Positions 1-6,523 of a stretch of 13,974 bases of DNA are shown here, piece after piece (the first letter of the stretch is position 1; each line of letters starts with the position of its first letter). The position numbers and the translations under genes are program-made. Below the pieces are notes generated by a model. The model was not told the origin of the DNA. It did not search any database and saw nothing but the letters and a program-made list of their open reading frames with translations. Source of the stretch: Armatimonadota bacterium (GTDB lineage Bacteria; Sysuimicrobiota; Sysuimicrobiia; Sysuimicrobiales; VGFF01); NCBI GenBank assembly GCA_016868955.1, contig VGFF01000055.1, positions 1 through 13,974 of the forward strand, in the 5' to 3' direction.

Positions 1-1344
1 GGCCTTATGGTGAGGCGAACGCTGAAACAGCTCAGAGATACGATCGAGCGCTCGCGCGCGATCTACGGGCCGCTCGGGTGGTTGTTCAACGATGAGACCA
101 AGACGTGGCGAGCGCAGAACGGCGCGCGCTTGACCATGGCGTATCTGGAGCGCGACACAGACGCCGAGAATTATCAAGGCCACAGCTACACGCGCGTCTA
201 CGTCGAGGAGCTCGGCAATTTTCCATCGCAGTCGCCCGTCATGAAGCTGATGGCCACGCTGCGATCCGGTGCCGGCGTGCCTGTCGGGTTCCGCGCAACG
301 GGCAACCCTGGAGGGCCGGGCCACGGCTGGGTCAAGGCGCGCTACATCGATCCGGCACCGCGCGGCTGGCAGATCATCGCGACCACGTACACGAATCCGT
401 TCGACGGCTCGGAGGCCAGGCGCGAGCGCGTCTACATCCCAGCGCGCGTGACGGACAACGCCTATCTCGGCAGCGATTACGTGACGACGTTGCAAATGAG
501 CGGGTCGCCCGAGCTGGTGCGCGCTTGGCTCGAAGGCGACTGGAATGTCATCGCGGGAGCGTACTTCCCGGAGTTCTCCGCCGAGAAGCACGTCGTGGCG
601 CCGCGTGCGCTGCCGGAAGAATGGTTGCGCTTCCGCGCGATGGACTGGGGTTCGGCGCACCCGTTCAGCGTCGGGTGGTATGCGGTATCGGACGGCGGGC
701 TGCAGACGTTTCCGCGCGGCGCGCTGGTCAAATACCGCGAATGGTACGGCGCGAGCGCGCCGAACGAAGGGCTCAAGATGGACGCATCGGAAGTGGGACG
801 CGGCATCGCGCTTCGCGACGGAGCCGAGCGCATCTCTTACGGCGTGCTCGATCCGTCAGCGTTTCGCGCGGACGGCGGACCGTCCATCGCCGAACGCATA
901 AACACCGCGCTCTCACTTGCCGCGCGAACGAGCAGCAGGCGTGAGGGCATCGGCACGTTCCACCACGCCGATAACACGCGCGTGGCGCGGCGCGGCGCGC
1001 TTTCGGGATGGGATCAACTGCGCGCGCGCCTCAACGGCGACGACGGCCGGCCCATGATCTACTTCTTTTCGACCTGTGTGGACACGATCCGCACGCTGCC
1101 GGCCGTGCAGCACGATGTCGCGCGGCCAGAGGACGTCGATACGACGGGCGAGGATCACGCGGCTGACGAGACGCGCTATGCGGCGATGTCGCGGCCGTTC
1201 GTGCGGACCGTCGTCGCGCCGGCGCCGCCGGTGTACGACTACGCCGCAACCGCGACGGGCGGGATGCGATCGAACCTATCCATCCGAGAGATCATCGAAC
1301 GGCAGCGTCGCCGCCGAATTGGCGACGAGGAGCAAGAACCATGA
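1..1344 (+). CDS. terL: Terminase large subunit, C-terminal part (5' truncated by window)
   Basis: This is the ATPase-nuclease motor that packages phage DNA into the prohead through the portal. The frame is open from base 1, so the gene starts upstream; the Met at 7 is only the first in-window Met, and no Walker A P-loop is visible. Counting from that Met, the Walker B motif is VYVEEL (64-69) and a coupling-type motif GFRATGNPGG lies at 94-103. The C-terminal RNase H-like nuclease shows its acidic residues in MDWGSAHPF (D213), GVLDPSAF (D282) and EDHAADETRYAAM (D383, D387). This order is typical of Terminase_3/6-type large subunits. The stop overlaps the next start (ATGA). The nuclease half looks intact. 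Visible: the motifs. Known: family function. The small subunit is presumably upstream, outside the window. Confidence 0.93.
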   Translation, partial: GLMVRRTLKQLRDTIERSRAIYGPLGWLFNDETKTWRAQNGARLTMAYLERDTDAENYQGHSYTRVYVEELGNFPSQSPVMKLMATLRSGAGVPVGFRATGNPGGPGHGWVKARYIDPAPRGWQIIATTYTNPFDGSEARRERVYIPARVTDNAYLGSDYVTTLQMSGSPELVRAWLEGDWNVIAGAYFPEFSAEKHVVAPRALPEEWLRFRAMDWGSAHPFSVGWYAVSDGGLQTFPRGALVKYREWYGASAPNEGLKMDASEVGRGIALRDGAERISYGVLDPSAFRADGGPSIAERINTALSLAARTSSRREGIGTFHHADNTRVARRGALSGWDQLRARLNGDDGRPMIYFFSTCVDTIRTLPAVQHDVARPEDVDTTGEDHAADETRYAAMSRPFVRTVVAPAPPVYDYAATATGGMRSNLSIREIIERQRRRRIGDEEQEP

Positions 1345-1646
1345 AAGCTATCGGCATCCTGCCCGGCGGCAGCATCGTCGTATCAGCGACCGGATCATCC
1401 GTCGGCGGGACGGTTGATTGCACCGGCTGTGATGAGATGTACATCGTCAACACATCCGCGACGCTGTATGTCGCCGTCCGATTCGGCGTCGGAGCGCAGA
1501 CCGCCGTGATAACGACCGACTTGATCTTGCCGCCGCTCGGCACGGTGATTGTCGGCGTCAACTCGGCGATCACCGGCGTCGCCGCGATCGGCTCGGCGGC
1601 CGGTCCGACCATCGTCGGGTTCACGCCTATTCTGCGCGGCCGATAA
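1341..1646 (+). CDS. Small beta-rich phage protein, unknown function (101 aa)
   Basis: I do not recognise a specific family. The product is small, lacks charged helices, and is rich in Val, Gly, Thr and Ala with alternating hydrophobic residues (for example LYVAVRFGVG and GTVIVGVNSAITGVAAIG), suggesting a compact beta-sandwich or barrel. It has two close cysteines (CTGC, about residues 27-30). The start is the ATG in ATGA overlapping the terminase stop, with GAGGAG at 1327-1332 giving good spacing. It lies between terminase and portal and is therefore likely co-translated with them. A minor virion or head-associated role is possible by position only. There is no convincing signal peptide; the hydrophobicity is spread along the chain. 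Confidence 0.75.
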   Translation: MKAIGILPGGSIVVSATGSSVGGTVDCTGCDEMYIVNTSATLYVAVRFGVGAQTAVITTDLILPPLGTVIVGVNSAITGVAAIGSAAGPTIVGFTPILRGR

Positions 1647-1649
1647 GCG

Positions 1650-3851
1650 ATGATCGTTGACGCGGCGGCTCAATCCGGAACGTTCGAGACGCGCGCCGAT
1701 GCCGGCGAGGGTTCATCCGGCCTCGTCCGGTTGTGGCTTGAGGCGATCGATCTCGCGAGCAAGGAGGAGCGCAAGTGGCGCGAACGCGCGCAAAACGCGA
1801 TCGACATCTACTCGGAGGCGAAGCAGCGCAAGGGCCGCGCGTTTCCGATCCTGTACTCGAACGTCGAAACGTTGGCGCCGTCGCTCTACAACTCAACGCC
1901 GTCACCGGACGTCCGTCGCCGATTCCGCGACAACGACCCGTTGGCCAAGCTCGGAGCGCAGGTGCTTGAGCGGGCGCTCAGCTTTTCCGTCGATGCCTAC
2001 GACTTCGACCGCACGATAAAGGCGTGCGTCAAGCATGTTCTTTTGCCCGGGCGCGGCGTTGCGCGCGTTCGTTACGCGCCGATCGTCAAGGACGATCAGA
2101 TTGCATACCAGTCGGTCGAATGCGAGCCAGTGCCATGGGCGGACTTCCGGCACGGCCCGGCGCAGCGGTGGCAGGATGTGCCATGGATCGCGTTTCGTCA
2201 TACGCTCACGCGCGATCAGTTGCGACAGCTCAATCCGGACATCGGCGAGAAGATTCCTCTCGACATGGGCATCGACGGCACGGAACAGCGCGAAGGGCAC
2301 TCCGCCACGCCGGACATATTCAAGCGCGCTGAGGTATGGGAGGTATGGGACAAGGAACGCCGGCGCGTGCTGTTTCTGTCGCGCGGCTGGCCGCACGCGC
2401 CAATCCGCGACGATGACGACGTGCTGCGGCTGGAGCAGTTCTTCCCGATCCCGCGCCCGATCTACGCGATAGACGGCATAGATTCGCTCGTGCCGCTTGA
2501 GGAATACTACGTCTATCGCGATCAGGCGGACGAGCTCGAACGCATAACGCAGCGCATCAACGGCCTTCTGTCAGTTTTGAAATGGCGCGGTGTTGCCGAT
2601 GCGCGGCTGGCTTCCGTTTTGACGCGGCTTGAGACGGCGCGCGACGGCACACTCATCCCCGGCGACGAACTGCAGCAGTTCAGCGTCGATGGCGGCCTTG
2701 ATCGCGCGATCTGGCTGATGCCGATCGACCAGGCGATCCTCGTCGTCGAAAAGCTTTACGAGGCGCGCGAGCAGATCAAGCGCGCGATCTATGAGATCAC
2801 GGGGATCGCCGACATATTGCGCGGGGTAACGAACCCGCAAGAGACGCTGGGGGCGCAGCGCATCAAGGCGCAATGGGGCAGCTTGCGCGTTCAGGATCGG
2901 CAGACGGAGGTGCAGCGGTTCTGTCGCGACATCTTCCGGCTCAAGGCCGAAATCATCGCCAATCATTTTTCGATGGAACAGCTTTCCATCATGACAGGCA
3001 TCGCGGTTGACGAGAAGTTGCTCGCGTTCTTGCGCGACGACGTTGTGCGCGCCTACCGTATCGACATTGAAACGGATTCGACAATCCAGGCGGATACGTC
3101 GCGGGCGCAACAGACGATGGGCGACTTTGTCCAAGGCCTCGGCGCATACATCACGGCGATCGGGCCCGCCGTACAGGCCGGCGTGGTGCCGATGGACGTG
3201 GCGGCGGACTTGCTTTCGGGCTTCTCGCGGCAGTTCAAGCTCGGGAAACAGGCGGAAGACGCTCTCGATCGCCTCTCACAATCCGGCGCGGACGCGGCCG
3301 CTCAACCACGTCCCGATCCGGGCGCGGCGGAGCAAGCGAAGCTGCAAGCCGAAACAACGGCGCGCGCGGCGGAGACGGAGGCGAAAACCTCGGTCGAGAT
3401 GCGGCGGCTCGATATCGACGCCGAGCAGGCGCAGGCGAAGACGGTCCTGGAAGGCGAGCGCTTGAAGGGCGACGCCGCCAAGGCGCAGTCCGACGCGGAA
3501 CTGAAAGCGCGTGAGATCGCCTTGAAGGAACGCGAATTGTCGCTTCGCGAGCGCGAGGCGAGCGTGAAGCTCGCGCTGGAGGCGTCGAAAATCCTTGACG
3601 GGCAGGACGCGCGCGGCGAGGCGCGCGAGGCCGCGATGGAGCGCGCGAAGCCGCAAATGGACGCGCAGGCTGCGGTGACCGCGCTGGCGCAGACGCTCCA
3701 AGAGGGATTCAAGCTCATGATGGAGTCGAACGCGGCGACGCAGCAATCGATCGCCGAGGCGTTCACCGCTCTCGCGGATACGATGAAGGCACCGCGCGAG
3801 ATCGTTCGCGGACCGGACGGGCGCGCTTCCGGCGTCCGGTTGGTGGCGTGA
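1650..3851 (+). CDS. Portal protein (733 aa) with long helical C-terminal extension
   Basis: The portal is the dodecameric ring at one capsid vertex through which terminase pumps DNA and to which the neck attaches. The N-terminal portion has portal-type features: PILYSNVETLAPSLY (66-80), then PSPDVRRRF and a conserved segment around 100-145. A helix near 290-310 (DQADELERITQRINGLLSV) and a segment near 392-440 (NPQETLGAQRIKAQWGSLRV) are characteristic of portals of podovirus and related phages. The length is close to the long P22-type portals. Residues from about 555 to 680 are strongly charged and Ala/Glu/Lys/Arg-rich with heptad character, a long helical or coiled-coil barrel-like extension. 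The very end carries GPDGR, which also occurs in the scaffold protein. It follows the 101-aa gene by 3 bases, with no strong Shine-Dalgarno sequence, so coupling is likely. Confidence 0.93.
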   Translation: MIVDAAAQSGTFETRADAGEGSSGLVRLWLEAIDLASKEERKWRERAQNAIDIYSEAKQRKGRAFPILYSNVETLAPSLYNSTPSPDVRRRFRDNDPLAKLGAQVLERALSFSVDAYDFDRTIKACVKHVLLPGRGVARVRYAPIVKDDQIAYQSVECEPVPWADFRHGPAQRWQDVPWIAFRHTLTRDQLRQLNPDIGEKIPLDMGIDGTEQREGHSATPDIFKRAEVWEVWDKERRRVLFLSRGWPHAPIRDDDDVLRLEQFFPIPRPIYAIDGIDSLVPLEEYYVYRDQADELERITQRINGLLSVLKWRGVADARLASVLTRLETARDGTLIPGDELQQFSVDGGLDRAIWLMPIDQAILVVEKLYEAREQIKRAIYEITGIADILRGVTNPQETLGAQRIKAQWGSLRVQDRQTEVQRFCRDIFRLKAEIIANHFSMEQLSIMTGIAVDEKLLAFLRDDVVRAYRIDIETDSTIQADTSRAQQTMGDFVQGLGAYITAIGPAVQAGVVPMDVAADLLSGFSRQFKLGKQAEDALDRLSQSGADAAAQPRPDPGAAEQAKLQAETTARAAETEAKTSVEMRRLDIDAEQAQAKTVLEGERLKGDAAKAQSDAELKAREIALKERELSLREREASVKLALEASKILDGQDARGEAREAAMERAKPQMDAQAAVTALAQTLQEGFKLMMESNAATQQSIAEAFTALADTMKAPREIVRGPDGRASGVRLVA

Positions 3852-3931
3852 TGCTGAGCAGGTTCGCACACAGACAACGGATCAATCTGAATGACGACGA
3901 CCGATGGCGGTTTACTGCCGCTCGGATATGA
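3851..3931 (+). CDS. Possible 26-aa peptide overlapping the portal stop
   Basis: An ATG at 3851 overlaps the portal stop as TGATG, the same junction type used elsewhere in this window. It opens 26 codons ending at TGA 3929-3931. The peptide is basic and hydrophilic (begins MLSRFAHRQRINLNDDD) with no membrane segment or known motif. It uses AGG, AGA and CGA codons, unlike its neighbours, and no dedicated ribosome binding site is visible. It may be a real mini-gene that carries ribosomes toward the next gene, or merely chance in a 96-base spacer. I judge chance somewhat more likely. Confidence 0.25.
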   Translation: MLSRFAHRQRINLNDDDRWRFTAARI

Positions 3932-3935
3932 AACG

Positions 3936-3942
3936 AAGGAGG
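3936..3942 (+). promoter_or_regulatory. Strong Shine-Dalgarno (AAGGAGG) fixing the 3948 start
   Basis: AAGGAGG lies 5 bases before the ATG at 3948. It is one of the best ribosome binding sites in the window and decides the start of the 124-aa gene. The same frame is open from an ATG at 3891, but that start would place this site inside the coding region. Confidence 0.85.
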
Positions 3943-3947
3943 CTCAC

Positions 3948-4322
3948 ATGGCTACCAAGCGTCAACCGCTCGGCAATATCCGCGTGCGCCCATCAATCGC
4001 CGATGCGCTCATCGCGATGGCGGCGCGCGGGGCGATCACACGCTACATCCTGCGCCCCGAGCACTGGACGTTCATGGGGGCGCCCGCGTTCACCGTGATC
4101 GTCTCGTTCCCGCTCGCCTCGGTGAACTTTCTCCCCCTCAACACCGGCTCATCCGGCGATCGCGTGATCGTGCCGGTCGCGATGTGCGTCGCAGTACCGC
4201 TCGACTGGAAGCCGGGCGATCCAATCGCCGACTACGGCGATGTCGTGCGCGCCCGCGCCCTCGAGCTCGTGCCGGTCGTCGTAGCAGCGCCTGGGCACGT
4301 GTCCCAGGCGGCCAACATGTGA
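3948..4322 (+). CDS. Hypothetical phage protein (124 aa)
   Basis: I do not recognise this family. The start at 3948 is chosen because AAGGAGG sits 5 bases upstream; an in-frame ATG at 3891 would add 19 residues of poorer composition. The product is a soluble, mixed alpha/beta-looking protein with a basic start (MATKRQPLGNIRVRPS), a helix-like stretch around IADALIAMAARGAITRY, then alternating hydrophobic strands (FTVIVSFPLASVNFL, RVIVPVAMCVAVPL) and VVRARALELVPVVV. It is the first clear gene of the cluster between portal and scaffold, which suggests a minor structural or assembly role by position only. A GC-rich hairpin lies in its last codons (4288-4310). Confidence 0.75.
   Translation: MATKRQPLGNIRVRPSIADALIAMAARGAITRYILRPEHWTFMGAPAFTVIVSFPLASVNFLPLNTGSSGDRVIVPVAMCVAVPLDWKPGDPIADYGDVVRARALELVPVVVAAPGHVSQAANM
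4288..4310 (+). other. 8-bp perfect stem hairpin at the 3' end of the 124-aa gene
   Basis: CGCCTGGG (4288-4295) and CCCAGGCG (4303-4310) are exact reverse complements around a 7-base loop (CACGTGT). The structure ends 9 bases before the TGA stop at 4320. No T-run follows, so it is not a standard rho-independent terminator. It could slow ribosomes, shield the messenger from 3' exonucleases, or be incidental in GC-rich coding DNA. Confidence 0.5.
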
Positions 4323-4364
4323 CCGATCTCGTTCGTCTGCGCGCCCGAGCTGGGTGGTGGTGTG

Positions 4365-4586
4365 ATGGGCGCCGATGACGCTATCACGATCTGGTTCAAC
4401 CTGATCGGCTGCGAGTCGGCCTCCATAACCGGCACCCCGCGCCAGCTTTGGGCGCTGAAGGAGTTGCGCGTGCCGGACAAGTTCGGCCGCGAACGGGTAA
4501 TGCCGATGACGATCATACACGAGACACTGCGCGCGCTGGAGCATACCAACCCGGCGGTCGCGCGCTCGACACAGCTGGTGATGTGA
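4365..4586 (+). CDS. Small hypothetical phage protein (73 aa)
   Basis: I do not recognise this family. The ATG at 4365 is preferred; a GTG immediately upstream at 4362 is also in frame and would add one residue. GGTGG-type purine-rich sequence just upstream is a plausible but not strong ribosome binding site. The protein opens with MGADDAITIWFNLIGCES, has a short charged centre (ALKELRVPDKFGRERV) and ends with a helix-like tail (TIIHETLRALEHTNPAVAR). There is no membrane span. Its stop overlaps the start of the following 33-aa gene by one base (TGATG), so the two are probably co-translated. Its role is unknown; position suggests an accessory part of the head or neck assembly set. Confidence 0.65.
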   Translation: MGADDAITIWFNLIGCESASITGTPRQLWALKELRVPDKFGRERVMPMTIIHETLRALEHTNPAVARSTQLVM

Positions 4587-4687
4587 TGTTGTTCTTCGTG
4601 GCCGCCGTCAAATCGTTCATCGTCGGGACGGCTGTGCTTATAGCCGCCGCCGGCACTCTCGCGATGCTTGACTCGTTCTGGAGGTGA
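4586..4687 (+). CDS. 33-aa single-pass membrane peptide
   Basis: A very short gene starts at the ATG of a TGATG overlap with the 73-aa gene and ends at TGA 4685-4687. The peptide begins MLFFVAAVKSFIVGTAVLIA and ends with MLDSFWR. About 24 mostly apolar residues, broken by one Lys at position 9, form a plausible transmembrane helix or uncleaved signal anchor. The end of the gene contains the next gene's ribosome binding site (GGAGGTGA, 4680-4687), so translation of the two is linked. Such peptides in phages may insert in the host membrane or in virion-associated channels, or act in lysis. No lysin gene is adjacent, so I do not call it a holin. It is real mainly by virtue of coupling, hydrophobic pattern and tight packing. 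Confidence 0.6.
   Translation: MLFFVAAVKSFIVGTAVLIAAAGTLAMLDSFWR
4680..4687 (+). promoter_or_regulatory. Near-perfect Shine-Dalgarno GGAGGTGA embedded in preceding stop
   Basis: GGAGGTGA complements the 3' end of bacterial 16S rRNA over 8 bases and has 6 bases between GGAGG and the ATG at 4691. Its TGA is the stop codon of the 33-aa membrane peptide, so a ribosome terminating there sits directly on the next initiation site. This is the strongest such site in the window. Confidence 0.85.
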
Positions 4688-4690
4688 CGC

Positions 4691-5089
4691 ATGTCAACCG
4701 TCCTTCGCACCGAGCTACTCACCGACCCGCTGGCGCGCGGTTACGCCGGCATGACAGACACGCAAGCCGCATCGAGCTTGAACACGGCGAACCGAACGGT
4801 CGAGCGCGAAAGCCTGAGCGGCGCGGAGATGTTCAACGCCCCAGTCGCCTCCGAATACAATGCACTCGCCGCCGACAAGAAGGACAACGTCAAGCTCGTT
4901 CTCTCGCTCGGTGGCGCCATCGACGTGCGCACCGGCACGAACGCGCGCGCCGTCATGCTGGACGCCTTCGGCGCCGGCACTCAGACGCGGACCAACATCG
5001 GCAACATCGTGAACCAGACCGTGAGCCGCGGCGTTGAGCTCAAGATCGGCTTCGTCAAGGTCGGGCACGTCAAGGATGCGAGGGCATAA
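4691..5089 (+). CDS. Conserved phage protein of unknown function (132 aa)
   Basis: The N-terminal signature LTDPLARGYAGMTDTQAASSLN (quoted here as LTDPLARGYAGMTD, residues 10-23) followed by NTANRTVERESLSGAEMF matches a pattern I recall from many small proteins of tailed phages and prophages, which remain without an assigned function. The rest looks largely helical: VASEYNALAADKKDNVKLVL, then a helix ending ARAVMLDAFG, and a C-terminal GVELKIGFVKVGHVKDAR. No enzyme motif or membrane segment is evident. It has the window's best ribosome binding site, suggesting more product than its neighbours. The stop overlaps the next start as TAATG. Family recognition is from memory of the sequence pattern; a structural or assembly role is inferred only from position. 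Confidence 0.8.
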   Translation: MSTVLRTELLTDPLARGYAGMTDTQAASSLNTANRTVERESLSGAEMFNAPVASEYNALAADKKDNVKLVLSLGGAIDVRTGTNARAVMLDAFGAGTQTRTNIGNIVNQTVSRGVELKIGFVKVGHVKDARA

Positions 5090-5340
5090 TGGGCGCTGTC
5101 ACTTGGACTGCCTACGGCACGGCAGACGACGTCGGCGGCACCGGCGATTTCAAGTTCGACGGGCGGCTCGTCTATGTGCGGTTCTTCGCGCGTCGGTTTA
5201 CCGCTGCGGACGCGCTCGCCCGCGCGACATGGGCTGAATATGCGCATCTCATTCCCGTCGCGTCGGCATCGCCGTTCAAGGCGGCGGCGGTCGTGGCTGG
5301 CCGCACGACGAATTTCCAGACTCTGTTGGGAGTACGGTAG
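5089..5340 (+). CDS. Small hypothetical phage protein (83 aa)
   Basis: I do not recognise this family. The start is the ATG in TAATG overlapping the preceding stop, with a purine-rich GAGGG nearby. The sequence starts MGAVTWTAYGTADDVGGTGD and has a beta-like segment (GRLVYVRFFARRF), a short helix (ALARATWAEYAHLI) and a C-terminus containing AAAVVAGRTTNFQTLLGVR. It is soluble with no signal peptide. The 283-aa gene starts on the base after its stop, so it is expected to be expressed with it. The pairing with the 283-aa protein may mean they act together, but nothing in the sequence proves it. Confidence 0.7.
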   Translation: MGAVTWTAYGTADDVGGTGDFKFDGRLVYVRFFARRFTAADALARATWAEYAHLIPVASASPFKAAAVVAGRTTNFQTLLGVR

Positions 5341-6192
5341 ATGGCCGACAACGTTGTAGCGGACCCCGGAGTAGGTGGCGCGACATTTGCGGCCGATGAC
5401 ATTACCGGCGTCCATTATCCTCGGACGAAGCTTGTGCATGGCGCCGATGGCGTGAACGACGGCGATGTATCAACCGCGAACCCGTTTCCCGTACAGATCA
5501 GGGCGACGTCGGCCGCGCTCGTCGGCGGCGATGCGACCAACGGCCTCGATGTAGATGTGACGCGCGTCCTGCCCGGAAGCGGAGCGACGGCGCTCGGCAA
5601 GGACGAGGACGCCGTTCATACTTCGGGCGATACCGGCGTTTTCGTCCTCGGCGTCCGCCAGGATTCCGGCACCCCGCATGCGGCGGACGGCGATTATATC
5701 CCGTTCAGCATAAACGGCTCCGGGGCGCTGCGCGTCGTACAGGTCGGCGGCCTCGCGGCGGGGACGAACAACATCGGCGACGTTGACGTCCTGACCGTGC
5801 CGGCACCGCTCAGCACCACGGGCGGCGGGACCGAGGCGACGGCGCTGCGTGGCGGATGGCTCCCGTATCGCCGTGGCGAGCTCCGCCGCAAGGGACTCGA
5901 ATGGTCCCGCGATGACGAACTCGACCTGCGGCGAGAGCTCGAACGCGCCTACGCTGAAATCATTGGCGAGGCGCGCGAGGCCGAATCGCCGCCGGTCGCC
6001 GTCAAAGAATTGCAGGCGGCCGTGGCGCCGCACGTCAAGACCGGCTCGGATATGGCGCTGCCTCCGGCGGCGGCGATAGACTTTGCGGCATTGGCGCGCG
6101 ATCTCAGGGCCGCCGAAGCCCTGCTTGAGATATATGAGCGCATGCTGGACGACGACGAGACGACGCTTCTCATGCTACTGAGCGGACCGTGA
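5341..6192 (+). CDS. Two-part phage virion-type protein (283 aa)
   Basis: The front part (about 1-160) is Gly/Asp/Val-rich and beta-like, with FAADDITGVHYPRTKLVHGA (16-35), NPFPVQIRATS (47-57) and GTNNIGDVDVLTVPAPLSTT (141-160). These resemble N-terminal domains of tail, fibre or base-associated virion proteins in tailed phages. From about residue 172 the composition changes abruptly to charged helices: RRGELRRKGLEWSRDDELDL, then ELERAYAEIIGEAREAE, and a final helix ending with an acidic cluster (MLDDDETTLLMLLSGP). The gene begins one base after the previous stop, with GGGAG at 5328-5332. I infer a modular minor virion protein in which the helical tail could bind another structural component. 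No enzyme motif is visible. The exact role is not assignable. Confidence 0.75.
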   Translation: MADNVVADPGVGGATFAADDITGVHYPRTKLVHGADGVNDGDVSTANPFPVQIRATSAALVGGDATNGLDVDVTRVLPGSGATALGKDEDAVHTSGDTGVFVLGVRQDSGTPHAADGDYIPFSINGSGALRVVQVGGLAAGTNNIGDVDVLTVPAPLSTTGGGTEATALRGGWLPYRRGELRRKGLEWSRDDELDLRRELERAYAEIIGEAREAESPPVAVKELQAAVAPHVKTGSDMALPPAAAIDFAALARDLRAAEALLEIYERMLDDDETTLLMLLSGP

Positions 6193-6193
6193 C

Positions 6194-6523
6194 ATGACGA
6201 CTTACGTGCTGCGCAACGGCAAGCTGGTCGAAAAACATAGGGCCGCGCCCAAGGGCGGCGTGCATATATGGCGCGACCTGCCGGGCTACCGATCGCCGCT
6301 CGGCACCGGATGGATTGAAGGGCGGGCGGCGCGCCGCGAGGACTTGAAGCGCGGCCACTGCCGCGAGGTCGATCCGACCGAGTTCAAGGCCGAATACCAC
6401 AATGAACGATTTGCTCGGAAGCACGGGCTCCCGCTCGCCGATGACAGGCCGGCCCGGCCGACAACCTACGATCCCGATCCGCAATTGACCCATCTCCAGA
6501 GGGAGCTCCGCAATGGCCGATGA
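6194..6523 (+). CDS. Conserved small phage protein before scaffold (109 aa)
   Basis: The start MTTYVLRNGKLVEK resembles a recurrent family of small phage proteins found next to scaffold and capsid genes, with unknown function. The rest is hydrophilic and Arg-rich: IWRDLPGYRSPLGTGWIEGR, then a helix-rich RREDLKRGHCREVD, and a C-terminal ERFARKHGLPLADD. It starts one base after the previous stop and overlaps the scaffold start by 11 bases, so it is likely co-translated with the scaffold. The internal GTGWIEGRAARREDLKRG segment could bind nucleic acid or structural partners, but this is speculation. There is no membrane segment. The family impression is from memory of the sequence pattern and would need a search to confirm. 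Confidence 0.75.
   Translation: MTTYVLRNGKLVEKHRAAPKGGVHIWRDLPGYRSPLGTGWIEGRAARREDLKRGHCREVDPTEFKAEYHNERFARKHGLPLADDRPARPTTYDPDPQLTHLQRELRNGR

Noticed and set aside
105..944. Alternative + strand open frame (279 codons) inside terminase
   Set aside because: Arg-rich shadow frame with no start signal, overlapping an intact terminase with catalytic motifs.
3276..3877. Two overlapping reverse-strand open frames opposite the portal C-terminus
   Set aside because: They are shadows of the repetitive charged coding tract; the composition is Arg/Leu-rich or Ser/Ala-rich and has no domain signal.
3891..3947. Upstream extension of the 124-aa gene to an ATG at 3891
   Set aside because: The strong AAGGAGG site at 3936-3942 fits the ATG at 3948, and the added residues look like spacer sequence.
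4586..4687. Calling the 33-aa membrane peptide a holin
   Set aside because: No endolysin, spanin or second holin is adjacent, and the peptide is shorter than usual holins, so a lysis role is unsupported.
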